DNA of 64,000 nucleotides from Halomonas urmiana (GTDB lineage: Bacteria; Pseudomonadota; Gammaproteobacteria; Pseudomonadales; Halomonadaceae). How positions within the stretch are numbered: position 1 is the first letter of the stretch; the number at the start of each line of letters is the position of its first letter. The stretch is taken from positions 1 through 64,000 of the forward strand of contig NZ_VBUI01000004.1 in assembly GCF_005780185.1 (NCBI RefSeq), in the 5' to 3' direction. Position numbers and translations under genes: made by a program. This document shows positions 28,950 to 38,374 of this stretch, one piece after another. The notes below the pieces were generated by a model. The model worked only from the letters and a program-made list of their open reading frames with translations, was not told the origin of the DNA and searched no databases.

Positions 28950-29936
28950 CCACCGCTCCCTGGCGACCCTATCATGCCACCGTTGCGGCATCAGCGAGAT
29001 CTCCGGCTTCGCCTCTCGAGCGCCACCCCCACACATGGCTCTCGGCATCCTCCAGCAGGGGGGGGGCAGGAAACTGCGGTCGATCTTGATGGTGTCGACC
29101 GGCATCCGCCGCAGGTAGGCGAGCGACGAGGGGCCGGTGCCGAAATCGTCGATCGCGATACTGCCCCCCAGATCGGCCAGCTGCTGGAGCCGCTGCAAGG
29201 CCGCTTCCAGGTCGGTCATCACGGTGGTCTCGGTGACCTTCCCCTCCAGGGGGCACGATGGTGGGCGGCGCCTCGACGCCGAAGGCCTCCTGCAAGGCCT
29301 CGAGCACCGCGTAGCCATCCAGGTGGGGCATGCGGATATCGAGCAGCAGCAGGTCCTGAAGCAGCTCGACGTTGACGGCATGGTCGTCCACGACCAGCAG
29401 CCGCTTGTGGTAGAGGGCGGGATCAGAAGGCATCTGCACTTCCTTCCATCGATGAGAGGTCGCGGGTGAGGGTCGCGACGAACGACGCGGGCTCGAGGAG
29501 CTTGGTCAAGTAGTCGTCGAATCCCGCCGCCAGGCCGCACTTGATATCGGCCGGCATGGCGTTGGCGGAGAGCGCGATCACCGGCAGCGCGTGCAGCAGC
29601 TGGCGCTCCTTGGCCAGCCGATCGCCGGGCTCGGAGAGGCGCAGGTTCAGCGTCACGAGCTCGCGCTGCTGGGCGGCGACCGCATGGCCACAGAAGGAGA
29701 TCTCTCGCGAGGTTTCGCGGATCTCCAAGCCGACACAGGCCTTGAACCACTGCCGATCTTCGGCCACCAGCGCGATCGGAGGGCGATCCGCCGCCCGGGC
29801 GCTTCGGGCCAGACGCGACCGGGTGGCGAACTGGCGTCACGTGCACCACGGACAGCCTCTCGACTTTTTCCTTCAGGTTCAGACTGTCATCAAGCAGCTG
29901 AATAGACCATTGAGCAACGGTCTGGGTGTCGAACAC
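28950..29936 (-). pseudogene. Scrambled remnants of GAF/response-regulator/EAL signalling proteins
   Basis: Three minus-strand frames hold pieces of signalling domains in a broken order. One (29767-29423) begins with a GAF-like stretch (RQWFKACVGLEIRETSREISFCGHAV) and jumps to the end of a receiver domain (ALPVIALSANAMPADI, GFDDYLTK). Another (29439-29260) has a receiver start (LLVVDDHAVNVELLQDL) joined directly to its phosphorylation-site region (DIRMPHLDGYAVLE). A third carries the EAL-domain end (IAIDDFGTGPSSLAYLRRMP, then IKIDRSFL). No frame is a complete protein. The pattern suggests repeated deletions in one or more hybrid sensor/diguanylate-phosphodiesterase genes. No function is expected. 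Confidence 0.7.
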
Positions 29937-29978
29937 CGGCTCGGTGGTTCCTGGTGAAGATGCCGGTGCCCGATACCC

Positions 29979-31430
29979 TCAAGTATCGCTCTTGTTGGTT
30001 GGCTTCAGCGAGTTGGCTACTTTGTCTTCTTCGATCGCTTCAGCAGCCTCCTCGACCTTGGCTCCGTCCTCGATCTTGGCTGCTTCGGCAGTGGCATCGG
30101 CCTCCTCCTCTTCTTCTACAATATCCGCCGCGGGGTGGAGCGGCTCGCCCTCCTCGTCTTGCAGCTGGTAGTCGTAGGCCGCCTGGAGGCCGGACTCTTC
30201 TTCGATCTCTTCCTCTTCGGCCTGGGCGATGTAGCCCGGATAGAAGGGTGAGAGGATGGCGAAGAGGATGCCCAGCGCGGAGAACATGGCAAAGGCGCTG
30301 GCGTAGCCGAAGGTGTTCACCAGCGAGCCGACGACCGGCGAGCCGGTTGCCTGCCCCAGCGAGACCGCCATGAAGGGCAGCACCGGACCCACCGAGAGCC
30401 GGCCCGGCAGCAGGCGAATACCGGTCATCAGGTAGAGCCCCGTCAGACTCATGTAGGCCAGGCCGAAGACCAGCGCGGAAAAGGCCGCCAGTGCGGTTTG
30501 CCCGGGGCTGGCCGCGAGCAGCGCCAGGCTCGCGGAGAGCATCATCAGCATCAGGGAGTGCGTGATGGGAGGGTTGTTACGATCGGCCAGATCGGCCACC
30601 ACGGCCCCGCCTAAGCCGGCGATGCCCACCGCCAACCACAGCCAACCGGTGGCGCCGGACGGCAGGCCGCCGAGGGTGACCACCAGATCGGGGGCGAAGA
30701 TCCAGTAGGCGGCGGAAACGAAGCCCATCACGAAAGCGAACAGCGAGAGCCTGACGAGACGCGACCAGGGCAGCTCGCTAATCGGCGGCGGTGGCGCGGC
30801 GTTCGCCGGCGTGATCCTCGACACCGAGGGCAGGAACAGCCAGGCGGCAATCACCCCGACACCTGCCAGGAGGGCAAAGGAGACGTACGCGAAGCGCCAG
30901 GCGCCGGCCAGGAACAGCACCGTGGGGACGGCCACGATCACGCCGATGCTGGTCCCCGCGTTCATGACCGAGCTGACGCGCCCGTGCAGCGAGCGTTTGA
31001 CCAGTGCCTGCATGGCGGCCGTGAGCGCCGGCATCATCAGGCCGGTGCAGATGCCGCAGGCGAACACCCCGGTCCCGAGCAGTAGCGCGCCTGGCGCCTG
31101 GCTGATCAGCGTCAGGCCGCCGACACCGAACGCCCCGGAGAGCACCGCCGCGTTACGGGCACCGAACAGGTGGGTGACGAGCGGCGCGATCAGCGTGGCC
31201 AGCAGGAAGCTGATCAGCGGCAGCGCGCCGATGATACCGATCACCGACGGCGTGAGACCCAGTTCCTCGCGGATGGGCGGCACGAACAGGCCGAAGGCGA
31301 AGCGAGCGAGACCGTAGCTGATCGCGATCAGCCCCGCCCCGAGCACCGCAAATTCCGTGCTGGAAGGCGACCTCATGCGATCGCCTCCTCGCGCGCCACG
31401 CGACTGCCGGCCCGTCTCGTTGTCAGACAT
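29979..31430 (-). CDS. Major facilitator superfamily transporter with an acidic C-terminal tail
   Basis: A 483-residue protein. Twelve hydrophobic segments occupy about residues 25-400, with MFS features such as GLARFAFGLFVPPIREELGL and RVSSVMNAGTSIG, most like the YbfB/CynX-type MFS group. Beyond residue ~400 there is an ~80-residue tail rich in Glu and Asp (for example QAEEEEIEEESG and VEEEEEADATAEAAK), unusual for this family. The start at 31430 is assumed; an internal Met at 31376 is the alternative and would remove a basic leader. The substrate is unknown. Confidence 0.8.
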   Translation of the reverse strand: MSDNETGRQSRGARGGDRMRSPSSTEFAVLGAGLIAISYGLARFAFGLFVPPIREELGLTPSVIGIIGALPLISFLLATLIAPLVTHLFGARNAAVLSGAFGVGGLTLISQAPGALLLGTGVFACGICTGLMMPALTAAMQALVKRSLHGRVSSVMNAGTSIGVIVAVPTVLFLAGAWRFAYVSFALLAGVGVIAAWLFLPSVSRITPANAAPPPPISELPWSRLVRLSLFAFVMGFVSAAYWIFAPDLVVTLGGLPSGATGWLWLAVGIAGLGGAVVADLADRNNPPITHSLMLMMLSASLALLAASPGQTALAAFSALVFGLAYMSLTGLYLMTGIRLLPGRLSVGPVLPFMAVSLGQATGSPVVGSLVNTFGYASAFAMFSALGILFAILSPFYPGYIAQAEEEEIEEESGLQAAYDYQLQDEEGEPLHPAADIVEEEEEADATAEAAKIEDGAKVEEAAEAIEEDKVANSLKPTNKSDT

Positions 31431-31666
31431 CCATCCTTGCGTGCGATGACCGCTCGTGGCTGCTCGATATTGATATTGGCGTTGCTCACCATCACTCCCT
31501 CATCTTCTGGATGCATAGGCACACTGCAGCACTCGAGAGCAGCAGACATGGGCCGGCGGGCCCGCCCTCGGCTCACCGCCCAAGGTAGAGCAGAGCATAC
31601 CGACAGCGGCCCCGCTGACCAAGGTATCAGAGAGACTGCCGTACTGACGGTCAGCCGATGCCCTCG
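31431..31666. other. Intergenic region with no supported gene
   Basis: This stretch between the MFS gene and a decayed small gene contains a 67-codon minus-strand frame (31576-31373) that overlaps the MFS start and shows no recognisable motif. I see no promoter or RNA gene with confidence. Confidence 0.3.
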
Positions 31667-31974
31667 ATGACAAGCGGGCGGCGAGACAGTGGCGTCGTCA
31701 TCTGCGAGCGTCGCCCGCAGGAGATCGCCGGGGCTATTACCTGGTGCGCCTGCACCATGCCCACGGCGGCAGCCAGCTGGTCGACGCCGACGGCCAGGCC
31801 AGGCGCTTAACCGGCACCCAGTGGGTGAGCCGGGCGCTGTTGCCGCTGGGCATCACCCACGGCGTGCTGACCTGGGCCGAGGTCACCGACGAAATGATCG
31901 GCCTGCCCACAACCCCAAGCGACCCGCCGAGCGTGCTGGCCCACGGCACTCGGGTGGCCTTCCAGACCCGCTAG
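31667..31974 (+). pseudogene. Small protein gene, probably frameshifted (DUF6482-like)
   Basis: The last ~80 codons (YYLVRLHHAHGG to GTRVAFQTR, stop 31974) look like a genuine conserved small protein. They contain LTGTQWVSRALLPLGI and TDEMIGLP, reminiscent of small DUF6482-type proteins; this is from memory. No normal start precedes them in frame: only a GTG at 31744 exists. The upstream part (VVICERRPQEIAG) lies in another frame, switching near a GGGG run at about 31730. I read this as one gene with an indel. Confidence 0.35.
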
Positions 31975-32231
31975 CCGGATGGCCGCCTTGCCCCTATTCT
32001 CATGCCAGTCCCCGCCATTCGGTGCTGGCATCATCATCTTCAATAATTGGCATTTTGGATCTTCATCTATATCAATAACAATTGGCTATGTGACTCTGAT
32101 ACGCTAAGCCGGTTTTCGCGCCCCAGCCCCTGACACTGCCCTGCGCGCGGTGCCGACGCCGCATGACTCCCCGGCCGCCCTGAGAGATGGTGCGGGCCGG
32201 CATCAGAGGCAAAGAATAAAGGAGACGTCGA

Positions 32232-32897
32232 TTGGAACTGTTTCAGTACGCCCTGGATAACCTGGAGCTCTTGTTATCCCGCACGGTCGAGCATATCTCG
32301 CTGGTGGGCGTGGCCGTCGGCATCGCCACCCTGACCGGGGTGCCGATCGGCATCGCCATCACCAAGAACGAGCGAGCCGCCCGGGCCGTGCTCTACATCG
32401 CCTCGATCATCGTGACGATCCCGTCCATCGCGCTGTTCGGGATCATGATCCCGATCCTCTCGCTGATCGGTCAGGGCATCGGCTACCTGCCGGCGGTCAT
32501 CGCGGTGCTGCTCTATTCGCAGCTGCCGATCATCCGCAACACCTATACGGCGATCAACAACGTCGACCCGGCCCTGCGCGAGGCCGCCCGCGGCATCGGC
32601 ATGAGCCCCAACCAGCGCCTGCGCATGGTCGAGATTCCGCTGGCCGTGCCGGTGATCATGGCCGGTGTGCGCACCGCCGTGGTGCTCAACATCGGCGTGA
32701 TGGCGATCGCCGCCTACATCGGCGCCGGCGGGCTCGGCACCTTCATCAGCCGCGGCATCTCCCAGTCCGATCCACGCCAGCTGATCATCGGCGCCGTGGC
32801 CGTCAGCGTGCTGGCGATCATCGTCGACTACTCGCTGCTGGCGCTGCAGAAGCGCCTGACGCCCAAGGGCATGGAGCGCGCCGCCGCCACGGCCTGA
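32232..32897 (+). CDS. Quaternary amine-type ABC transporter permease 1
   Basis: A 221-residue permease with about six membrane segments and the EAA-type loop REAARGIGMSPNQRLRMVEIPLAVPVIMAG. It begins with TTG, preceded by AAGGAGAC at good spacing; no better start exists. It forms the channel with the second permease (34194-34925) of this OpuC/OsmU-type importer for glycine betaine, choline, carnitine, DMSP or similar osmolytes. First gene of the four-gene operon. Confidence 0.9.
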   Translation: MELFQYALDNLELLLSRTVEHISLVGVAVGIATLTGVPIGIAITKNERAARAVLYIASIIVTIPSIALFGIMIPILSLIGQGIGYLPAVIAVLLYSQLPIIRNTYTAINNVDPALREAARGIGMSPNQRLRMVEIPLAVPVIMAGVRTAVVLNIGVMAIAAYIGAGGLGTFISRGISQSDPRQLIIGAVAVSVLAIIVDYSLLALQKRLTPKGMERAAATA

Positions 32898-33010
32898 GCC
32901 GTTCCCGCGCCACGTTCTCTCGAGCAGAGACAGCCGCCGATCCGATGACGCTGCCGACCTGACAAGACGGCCACCCCGACAAGGCCGCCGCCCCAGACAA
33001 GGACCGCTAC

Positions 33011-34189
33011 ATGATTCGACTCGATAACCTGACCAAGGTCTTCGACACGCCCAAGGGCGCCGTGACCGCCGCCGACCACATCAGCATGGAGGTGCCGAGC
33101 GGCGAGATCTGCATCCTGCTCGGCCCCTCGGGCTGCGGCAAGACCACCACCCTGAAGATGATCAACCGCATCATTCGCCCCACCTCGGGCAAGGTGTTCA
33201 TCAACGGCGAGGACACCACCAGCCTCGATACCCAGGACCTGCGCCGCAGCATCGGCTACGTGATCCAGCAGATCGGCCTGTTCCCCAACATGACCATCGA
33301 GGAGAACATCACCGTGGTGCCCAAGCTGCTGGGCTGGGACAAGGCGAAGTACAAGGAGCGCGCCAGGGAGATGATGCGCATGATCGCGCTGGAGCCGGAC
33401 GCCTTCCTCAAGCGCTACCCGAGCGAGCTCTCCGGGGGCCAGCAGCAGCGCATCGGCGTGGCCCGGGCGCTGGCCGCCGACCCGCCCGTGATGCTGATGG
33501 ACGAGCCCTTCGGCGCCATCGACCCGATCAACCGGGCGGTGATCCAGGACGAGTTCCTGAAGATGCAGCAGGAGCTCAAGAAGACCATCATGTTCGTCAG
33601 CCACGACATCGACGAGGCGATCAAGATGGGCGATCGCATCGCCATCTTCCGCGAAGGCCGGCTGGTGCAGTACTCCGAGCCCGACGAGCTGCTCGCCGCG
33701 CCCAAGAACGAGTTCGTCGAGTCCTTCCTCGGCGAGGACCGGGCGCTGAAGCGCCTCAACCTGGTCAAGGTGCGCGACCTCGCCAGCGACGAGATCGGCC
33801 TGGTGCGCCCCGACGACACCCTCGAGACGGCGCTTGCGCGCATCGAGGACTACGGCTACCAGAACAGCATCGTGATGGTGAACGCCAAGCGCCAGCCGGT
33901 GGGCATCATCAACGCCGCCGTGGCGCGCACCACCAAGGGCCATTGCCGTGACCACTTCCAGAGCGTGCCGGTGGTGGTGAGCCTCGACGACGACCTGCGC
34001 AAGGTCGCCTCGCTGATGTTCTCCAACGACATGACCTGGGTACCCTGCGTCGACGACGAGGGCCGCATCGTCGGTCAGATCACCCAGCGGTCGATCACCC
34101 ACCACCTGGGCTCGCGCTATCGCGCCCATTCCGGGGCCGACGACACGGTCGGCGAGGCGTCACCGTCATCATCGGCCACCAAGGAGTAA
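33011..34189 (+). CDS. Quaternary amine-type ABC transporter ATPase with CBS domains
   Basis: A 392-residue ATPase. Walker A GPSGCGKTT (about residue 40), signature LSGGQQQR (about 140) and Walker B VMLMDEPFGAIDP are intact. The C-terminal part (about 250-375) is a CBS-domain pair, as in OpuCA/OpuAA, where it senses ionic strength. It lies 113 bases after permease 1 and 4 bases before permease 2. The last ~20 residues are a low-complexity Ser/Ala tail. Confidence 0.93.
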   Translation: MIRLDNLTKVFDTPKGAVTAADHISMEVPSGEICILLGPSGCGKTTTLKMINRIIRPTSGKVFINGEDTTSLDTQDLRRSIGYVIQQIGLFPNMTIEENITVVPKLLGWDKAKYKERAREMMRMIALEPDAFLKRYPSELSGGQQQRIGVARALAADPPVMLMDEPFGAIDPINRAVIQDEFLKMQQELKKTIMFVSHDIDEAIKMGDRIAIFREGRLVQYSEPDELLAAPKNEFVESFLGEDRALKRLNLVKVRDLASDEIGLVRPDDTLETALARIEDYGYQNSIVMVNAKRQPVGIINAAVARTTKGHCRDHFQSVPVVVSLDDDLRKVASLMFSNDMTWVPCVDDEGRIVGQITQRSITHHLGSRYRAHSGADDTVGEASPSSSATKE

Positions 34190-34193
34190 GCCC

Positions 34194-34925
34194 ATGCCGA
34201 CGCTGAACCTCTCCGGGGCCATGCGCCTGCTGGTGCTCGTGGCGGTCTTCATGGCCGGGATCTGGAGCCAATCCAGCGGCGTGATCGACGACTTCATCTT
34301 CTATCTGCCGGACGTCCAGTTCCTGGCGGTGCAGCACCTGTGGCTGACCGCCATCTCCGGCAGCCTGGCGATCCTCGTCGCCATCCCGCTGGGCATCCTG
34401 CTGTCGCGCCCCAGCATGGCGCGGGTCGCCGAGTCCGCGATGCAGGTGCTCAACGTGGGCACCACCATTCCCACCCTGGCGGTGCTGGCGCTGTCGATGA
34501 GCTTTCTGGGCATCGGCACGGTGCCCGCGGTGTTCGGGCTCTTCGTGGCGACGCTGCTGCCGATCACCCGTAACACCTACACTGGCCTCAAGGGCGTATC
34601 GCCGGCCCTCAAGGAGGCCGCCGCCGGCATCGGCATGTCACCGGGCCAGCGCCTGCTGCGGGTCGAGCTGCCCAACGCGCTGTACGTGATCTTCGCCGGC
34701 ATCCGCACGGCGCTGGCCATCAACGTCGGCACCGTGCCGCTGGCCTTCTTGATCGGGGCCGGGGGCCTGGGCGAGCTGATCTTCACCGGCATCGACCTCT
34801 ACGACCCGGTGATGATGCTCTCCGGCGCGATCCCCACCGCCCTGCTGGCGGTCGTGGTCGACATGCTCATCGCCATCACCGCCTTCCTGGTGGTGCCGCG
34901 AGGGGTGAACCCGGCGCGTGCCTGA
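34194..34925 (+). CDS. Quaternary amine-type ABC transporter permease 2
   Basis: A 243-residue permease with six membrane segments and the cytoplasmic EAA-type loop LKEAAAGIGMSPGQRLLRVELPNALYVIFAG, closely parallel to permease 1. It starts 4 bases after the ATPase stop and is followed 100 bases later by the binding protein. Paired permeases flanking one ATPase are usual for OpuC-like systems. Confidence 0.9.
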   Translation: MPTLNLSGAMRLLVLVAVFMAGIWSQSSGVIDDFIFYLPDVQFLAVQHLWLTAISGSLAILVAIPLGILLSRPSMARVAESAMQVLNVGTTIPTLAVLALSMSFLGIGTVPAVFGLFVATLLPITRNTYTGLKGVSPALKEAAAGIGMSPGQRLLRVELPNALYVIFAGIRTALAINVGTVPLAFLIGAGGLGELIFTGIDLYDPVMMLSGAIPTALLAVVVDMLIAITAFLVVPRGVNPARA

Positions 34926-35025
34926 TGCGGCGCGGCAGGTGGCGCCTGGCCCACCGCGAGTCGCGACCCGACGCAACATGAACCATCCAACGCAAGACGC
35001 ATGACCCACAACAAGGAGTGACTCC

Positions 35026-35907
35026 ATGAAAACACTGATGACCCTGCTCGCCGGCGCGGCACTGGCCGGCAGCCTGACCACCGCCCAGGCCAACGAGATC
35101 GTGGTGGGCGGCAAGAACTTCACCGAACAGCAGATACTGGCCAGCATGACCAGCCAGTACCTCGACGGCCTCGGCTACGACGTCGAGAAGCGTTCCGGCA
35201 TGGGCTCCGCCGTACTGCGCCAGGCCCAGGAAAACGGCCAGATCGACCTCTACTGGGAGTACACCGGCACCTCGCTGATCAACTACAACGACGTCACCGA
35301 GCGCCTGTCGCCGGAAGAGACCTACTCACGCGTCAAGGAACTCGACGCCGAGAAGGGCCTGGTGTGGCTCGAGCCCTCCGACGCCAACAACACCTACGCC
35401 CTGGCCATGCGCGAGGATGACGCCGAGGAGCGTGGCATCGAGACCCTCTCCGACCTCGCCCAGGCGATCAACGACGACGAGGGCCTGACCTTCGCCCTGA
35501 ACGCCGAGTTCTACGCCCGCGAGGACGGCTGGCGCCCGCTGCAGCAGGCCTACGACTTCCGCGTCGGCCGCGGCGACCTCAAGCGCATGGACTCCGGCCT
35601 GGTCTATCAGGCGCTGCGCGACGGCCAGGTGGAAGTCGGCCTGGTGTTCGCCACCGACGGTCGCATCCCGGCCTTCGACTTCCGCGTGCTCGAGGACGAC
35701 CAGAACTACTTCCCGGCCTACGCCCTGACGCCGGTGGTGCGCGAGGAGACCCTCGAGGCCAATCCCGAGCTCGCCGAACAGATGAACGCCCTCTCCGGAC
35801 TGCTCAATGACGAGACCATGTCCAACCTCAACGCTCAGGTCGACGTTGAGAAGGTGACCATCGAGCGCGTCGCCGAGAACTTTCTCGAGGAACACGACCT
35901 GCTGTGA
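35026..35907 (+). CDS. Glycine betaine/choline-type ABC substrate-binding protein
   Basis: A 293-residue periplasmic protein. A signal peptide (residues 1-22) ends in TTAQA, and the mature part opens with VVGGKNFTEQQILASM, the hallmark of OpuAC/OsmF-type binding proteins. Family aromatic residues that cage a quaternary amine are plausible among the DLYWEYTGTSLINY segment, which is conserved in the group. There is no lipobox, as expected for a Gram-negative. An 'AAGGAG' lies just upstream of the ATG. Confidence 0.92.
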   Translation: MKTLMTLLAGAALAGSLTTAQANEIVVGGKNFTEQQILASMTSQYLDGLGYDVEKRSGMGSAVLRQAQENGQIDLYWEYTGTSLINYNDVTERLSPEETYSRVKELDAEKGLVWLEPSDANNTYALAMREDDAEERGIETLSDLAQAINDDEGLTFALNAEFYAREDGWRPLQQAYDFRVGRGDLKRMDSGLVYQALRDGQVEVGLVFATDGRIPAFDFRVLEDDQNYFPAYALTPVVREETLEANPELAEQMNALSGLLNDETMSNLNAQVDVEKVTIERVAENFLEEHDLL

Positions 35908-37008
35908 TCGGCGTTTGAGCGGAGGCTCGTCCTGCAGGGGGCCTGGCTGATCGATGCCCTGGACGCCCACGACGGCCAGGTGCTGACCAAGGGCCATGCG
36001 GGCGTGGCCCTGCTGCCGGGCCTGCTGGCCCTGCCGGAGGTCGACACGCTCTCGGGACGCGATTTCCTGGCCCTGCTGGTCGTCGGCTACGAGATCGCCA
36101 CTCGCGCCGGCATCGCCCTGCATGCCACGAGCCCGGACTACCACACCTCGGGCGCCTGGAATGCCCTGGGCATGGCCGCGGTGGCGGCGCGCCTGCGCGG
36201 TGTCGATACCGAGACTCTGCATCATGCACTCGGCATCGCCGAGTTCTATGGGCCGCGCAGCCAGATGATGCGCTGCATCGATCATCCGACGATGCTCAAG
36301 GACGGCTCCGGCTGGGGTGCCATGACCGGCCTTTCGGCGGCCCTGCTCGCCGAGGACGGCTTCACCGGTGCGCCGGCGCTGACCGTGACCTCGCCGCAAG
36401 CCTTGGCCACCTGGCACGACCTGGGCGAGCGCTGGTACGTCCATGAGCAGTACTTCAAGGCCTACCCGGTGTGCCGCTGGGCCCAGCCGGCGGTGGAGGC
36501 CGTGCTCGCCCTGGCCGGGGAGATTCGCGATCCGGCGCGCATCTCCCGCATCGAGATCGTCACCTTCCATGAGGGCAAGCGCCTGCATGTCACGCACCCC
36601 GAGACCACAGAACAGGCCCAGTACAGCCTGCCCTGGTCGGTGGCCTGTGCGCTGGGTCGCGGCACCGTGGATGTCGCCGGCGTCTGCGATGAGCTCGATG
36701 CCCCGGACCTCAAGGCGCTGGCCGGCAAGGTGGAGATCCGGGAGGACGACGCCTTCAACGCCCGCTTCCCCGCCGAGCGTTGGGCCCGCGCCCGTCTGCA
36801 CCTCGACAGCGGTAAGGTTCTCGAGAGCCCGGACCTCGAGGCCCGTGGCAACCCGGACAGCCCGCTCACCGATGCCGAGGTGCTGGCCAAGTATCAGGCG
36901 CTGGCACAGCCCGTGCTGGGTGAGCGCGCGGCCAGGCTTCGCGACGTGGTGATGAGCCTGGAGACACGCCCGGCAAGCGATCTGCTGGCACTCTTGGGCG
37001 CACCTTGA
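35908..37008 (+). pseudogene. MmgE/PrpD family protein, 5'-truncated
   Basis: Starting right after the stop of the binding protein, the same frame is open and reads into MmgE/PrpD sequence: AWLIDALDAHDGQVLTKGHAG, then ATSPDYHTSGAWNALG and FKAYPVCRWAQPAVEA. The family usually has ~450 residues; about 85-100 N-terminal residues are missing and the only start is a GTG at 35980 inside the conserved DGQVLTKGHAG motif. The remaining ~343 residues are undamaged. Members include 2-methylcitrate dehydratase and related dehydratases. It is probably non-functional as it stands. Confidence 0.65.
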
Positions 37009-37113
37009 AGCGCCGACGGACGGGTGCGATGATCCGCGCCGTCCTAATGCCCGCCCGGTGGCCGACATGCCCCGGCCGAAACCCGCCACCACCCGCCACA
37101 GCGAGACTCGACC

Positions 37114-37956
37114 ATGCACTATCAGGACCATCTGCGTGTCGGCGCCGCCCAGATCAACGCCGCCCTGGGCGATGTCGATGCCAACCTCGAGCGTCACCGC
37201 GAGATGATCGCCCAGGCCCGCCGGGCGGGCCTGGAGCTGCTGGTGTTCCCGGAGCTCTCGCTGACTGGCTACAGCCTCGGCAACCAGGTGATCGAGCTGG
37301 CCTGCCCCGCCCACGATCCGCGGCTGACCGACCTCGCCCGAGAAGCCGGCGAGATGCAGACGGTGGTCGGCTTCGTCGAGGAGGCGAGCCCCGGCGAGTA
37401 CTACAACGCCCTGGCGATCCTCCAGCACGGCGAGCTGCAGGCCGTGCATCGCAAGCTCAACCTGCCCACCTACGGCGGCCTGGAGGAAGGCAAGCTCTTC
37501 ACCCACGGCAGCGAGTTCACCCAGGGCACCGTGCAGCCGGGCTGGTCGGCGACTTCGCTGATCTGCGCCGACCTCTGGAACCCGGGGCTGGTCCACGCCG
37601 CCCTGCTGGCGCGGCCCGCGGTGCTCTGCGCGCCGATCAACTCGGCCTCGGGCATCGTCAGCCAGGACTTCTCCAACGAGCAGAACTGGGCGGTCAACCT
37701 GCATTTTTACGCCATGACCTACGGCACGCCGGTGATCATGGCCAACCGCTACGGCCCCGAGGGAGAAAGCCACTTCTGGGGCGGCTCGCGCATCCTAGGC
37801 CCGCGCGGCGAGATCCTGGCCCAGGCCGAAGATCGGGAGATGCTGATCGAGGCGACGCTCTCGCGCACCGCCATCGCCCGGGCCCGCTTCGAGCTGCCCA
37901 CCCATCGCGACGCCGACACCCCGCTGGTGCGCGACCTGATGGCCGGCTATCGCTGA
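37114..37956 (+). CDS. Carbon-nitrogen hydrolase (nitrilase superfamily amidase)
   Basis: A 280-residue nitrilase-superfamily enzyme with the Glu-Lys-Cys catalytic triad: Glu in LVFPELSLTGY, Lys in HRKLNLPTYG and Cys in SLICADLWNP. Members hydrolyse amides, nitriles or carbamoyl compounds. The start at 37114 gives the normal N-terminus (RVGAAQINAALGDV). It follows the truncated MmgE/PrpD gene and may have worked with it; the substrate is unknown. Confidence 0.88.
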   Translation: MHYQDHLRVGAAQINAALGDVDANLERHREMIAQARRAGLELLVFPELSLTGYSLGNQVIELACPAHDPRLTDLAREAGEMQTVVGFVEEASPGEYYNALAILQHGELQAVHRKLNLPTYGGLEEGKLFTHGSEFTQGTVQPGWSATSLICADLWNPGLVHAALLARPAVLCAPINSASGIVSQDFSNEQNWAVNLHFYAMTYGTPVIMANRYGPEGESHFWGGSRILGPRGEILAQAEDREMLIEATLSRTAIARARFELPTHRDADTPLVRDLMAGYR

Positions 37957-38374
37957 GCCGAGCGGCGCAGCACGGCAGCGTGGGCACCCAAATCAACACC
38001 TACGCCTGATCGCCACTCGCGCCGCCGCCCGGCGGCGCGATTCGTGCCCTGCCTCGCTCGTCGCTAGCATCTCGCTTCGCTCCCTCGTCGCCCCGGCATC
38101 ACGTCCGCCCGTCTCGCCCCTCCCTCTCGCTCGACGTCGCTCAGGCTCGCCCCGCATGATGCGACAGGCCTCCCCTCGACAGCGAACACACGCTCGGCCA
38201 CCAGGGCTCCCTCGACATCGAACACCTTGTTGACAAGCAATAACCTACTGTTTCCCGAAGATCGACGGAATATCTCTGCATAAAAAACGATATTTTCAGT
38301 GATCCTTGCCATTTACACCTATTCGTGAAGAATGACGCCCCGAATTCATCGCGCATACGGACAATCACGACACC
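37957..38374. other. Intergenic region upstream of the Na+/alanine symporter
   Basis: About 420 bases without a supported gene. The first half is GC-rich and stop-poor by composition only. The second half, from about 38230, is AT-richer and probably holds the symporter promoter. No terminator or RNA structure stands out. Confidence 0.4.

Noticed and set aside
35326..37773. 815-codon minus-strand frame
   Set aside because: It crosses three plus-strand genes with recognisable families; long antisense frames are expected at this GC content.
38064..38312. 82-codon minus-strand frame in the region before the AGCS gene
   Set aside because: No motif, no conserved pattern and no downstream partner; low-complexity GC-rich sequence explains the open frame.
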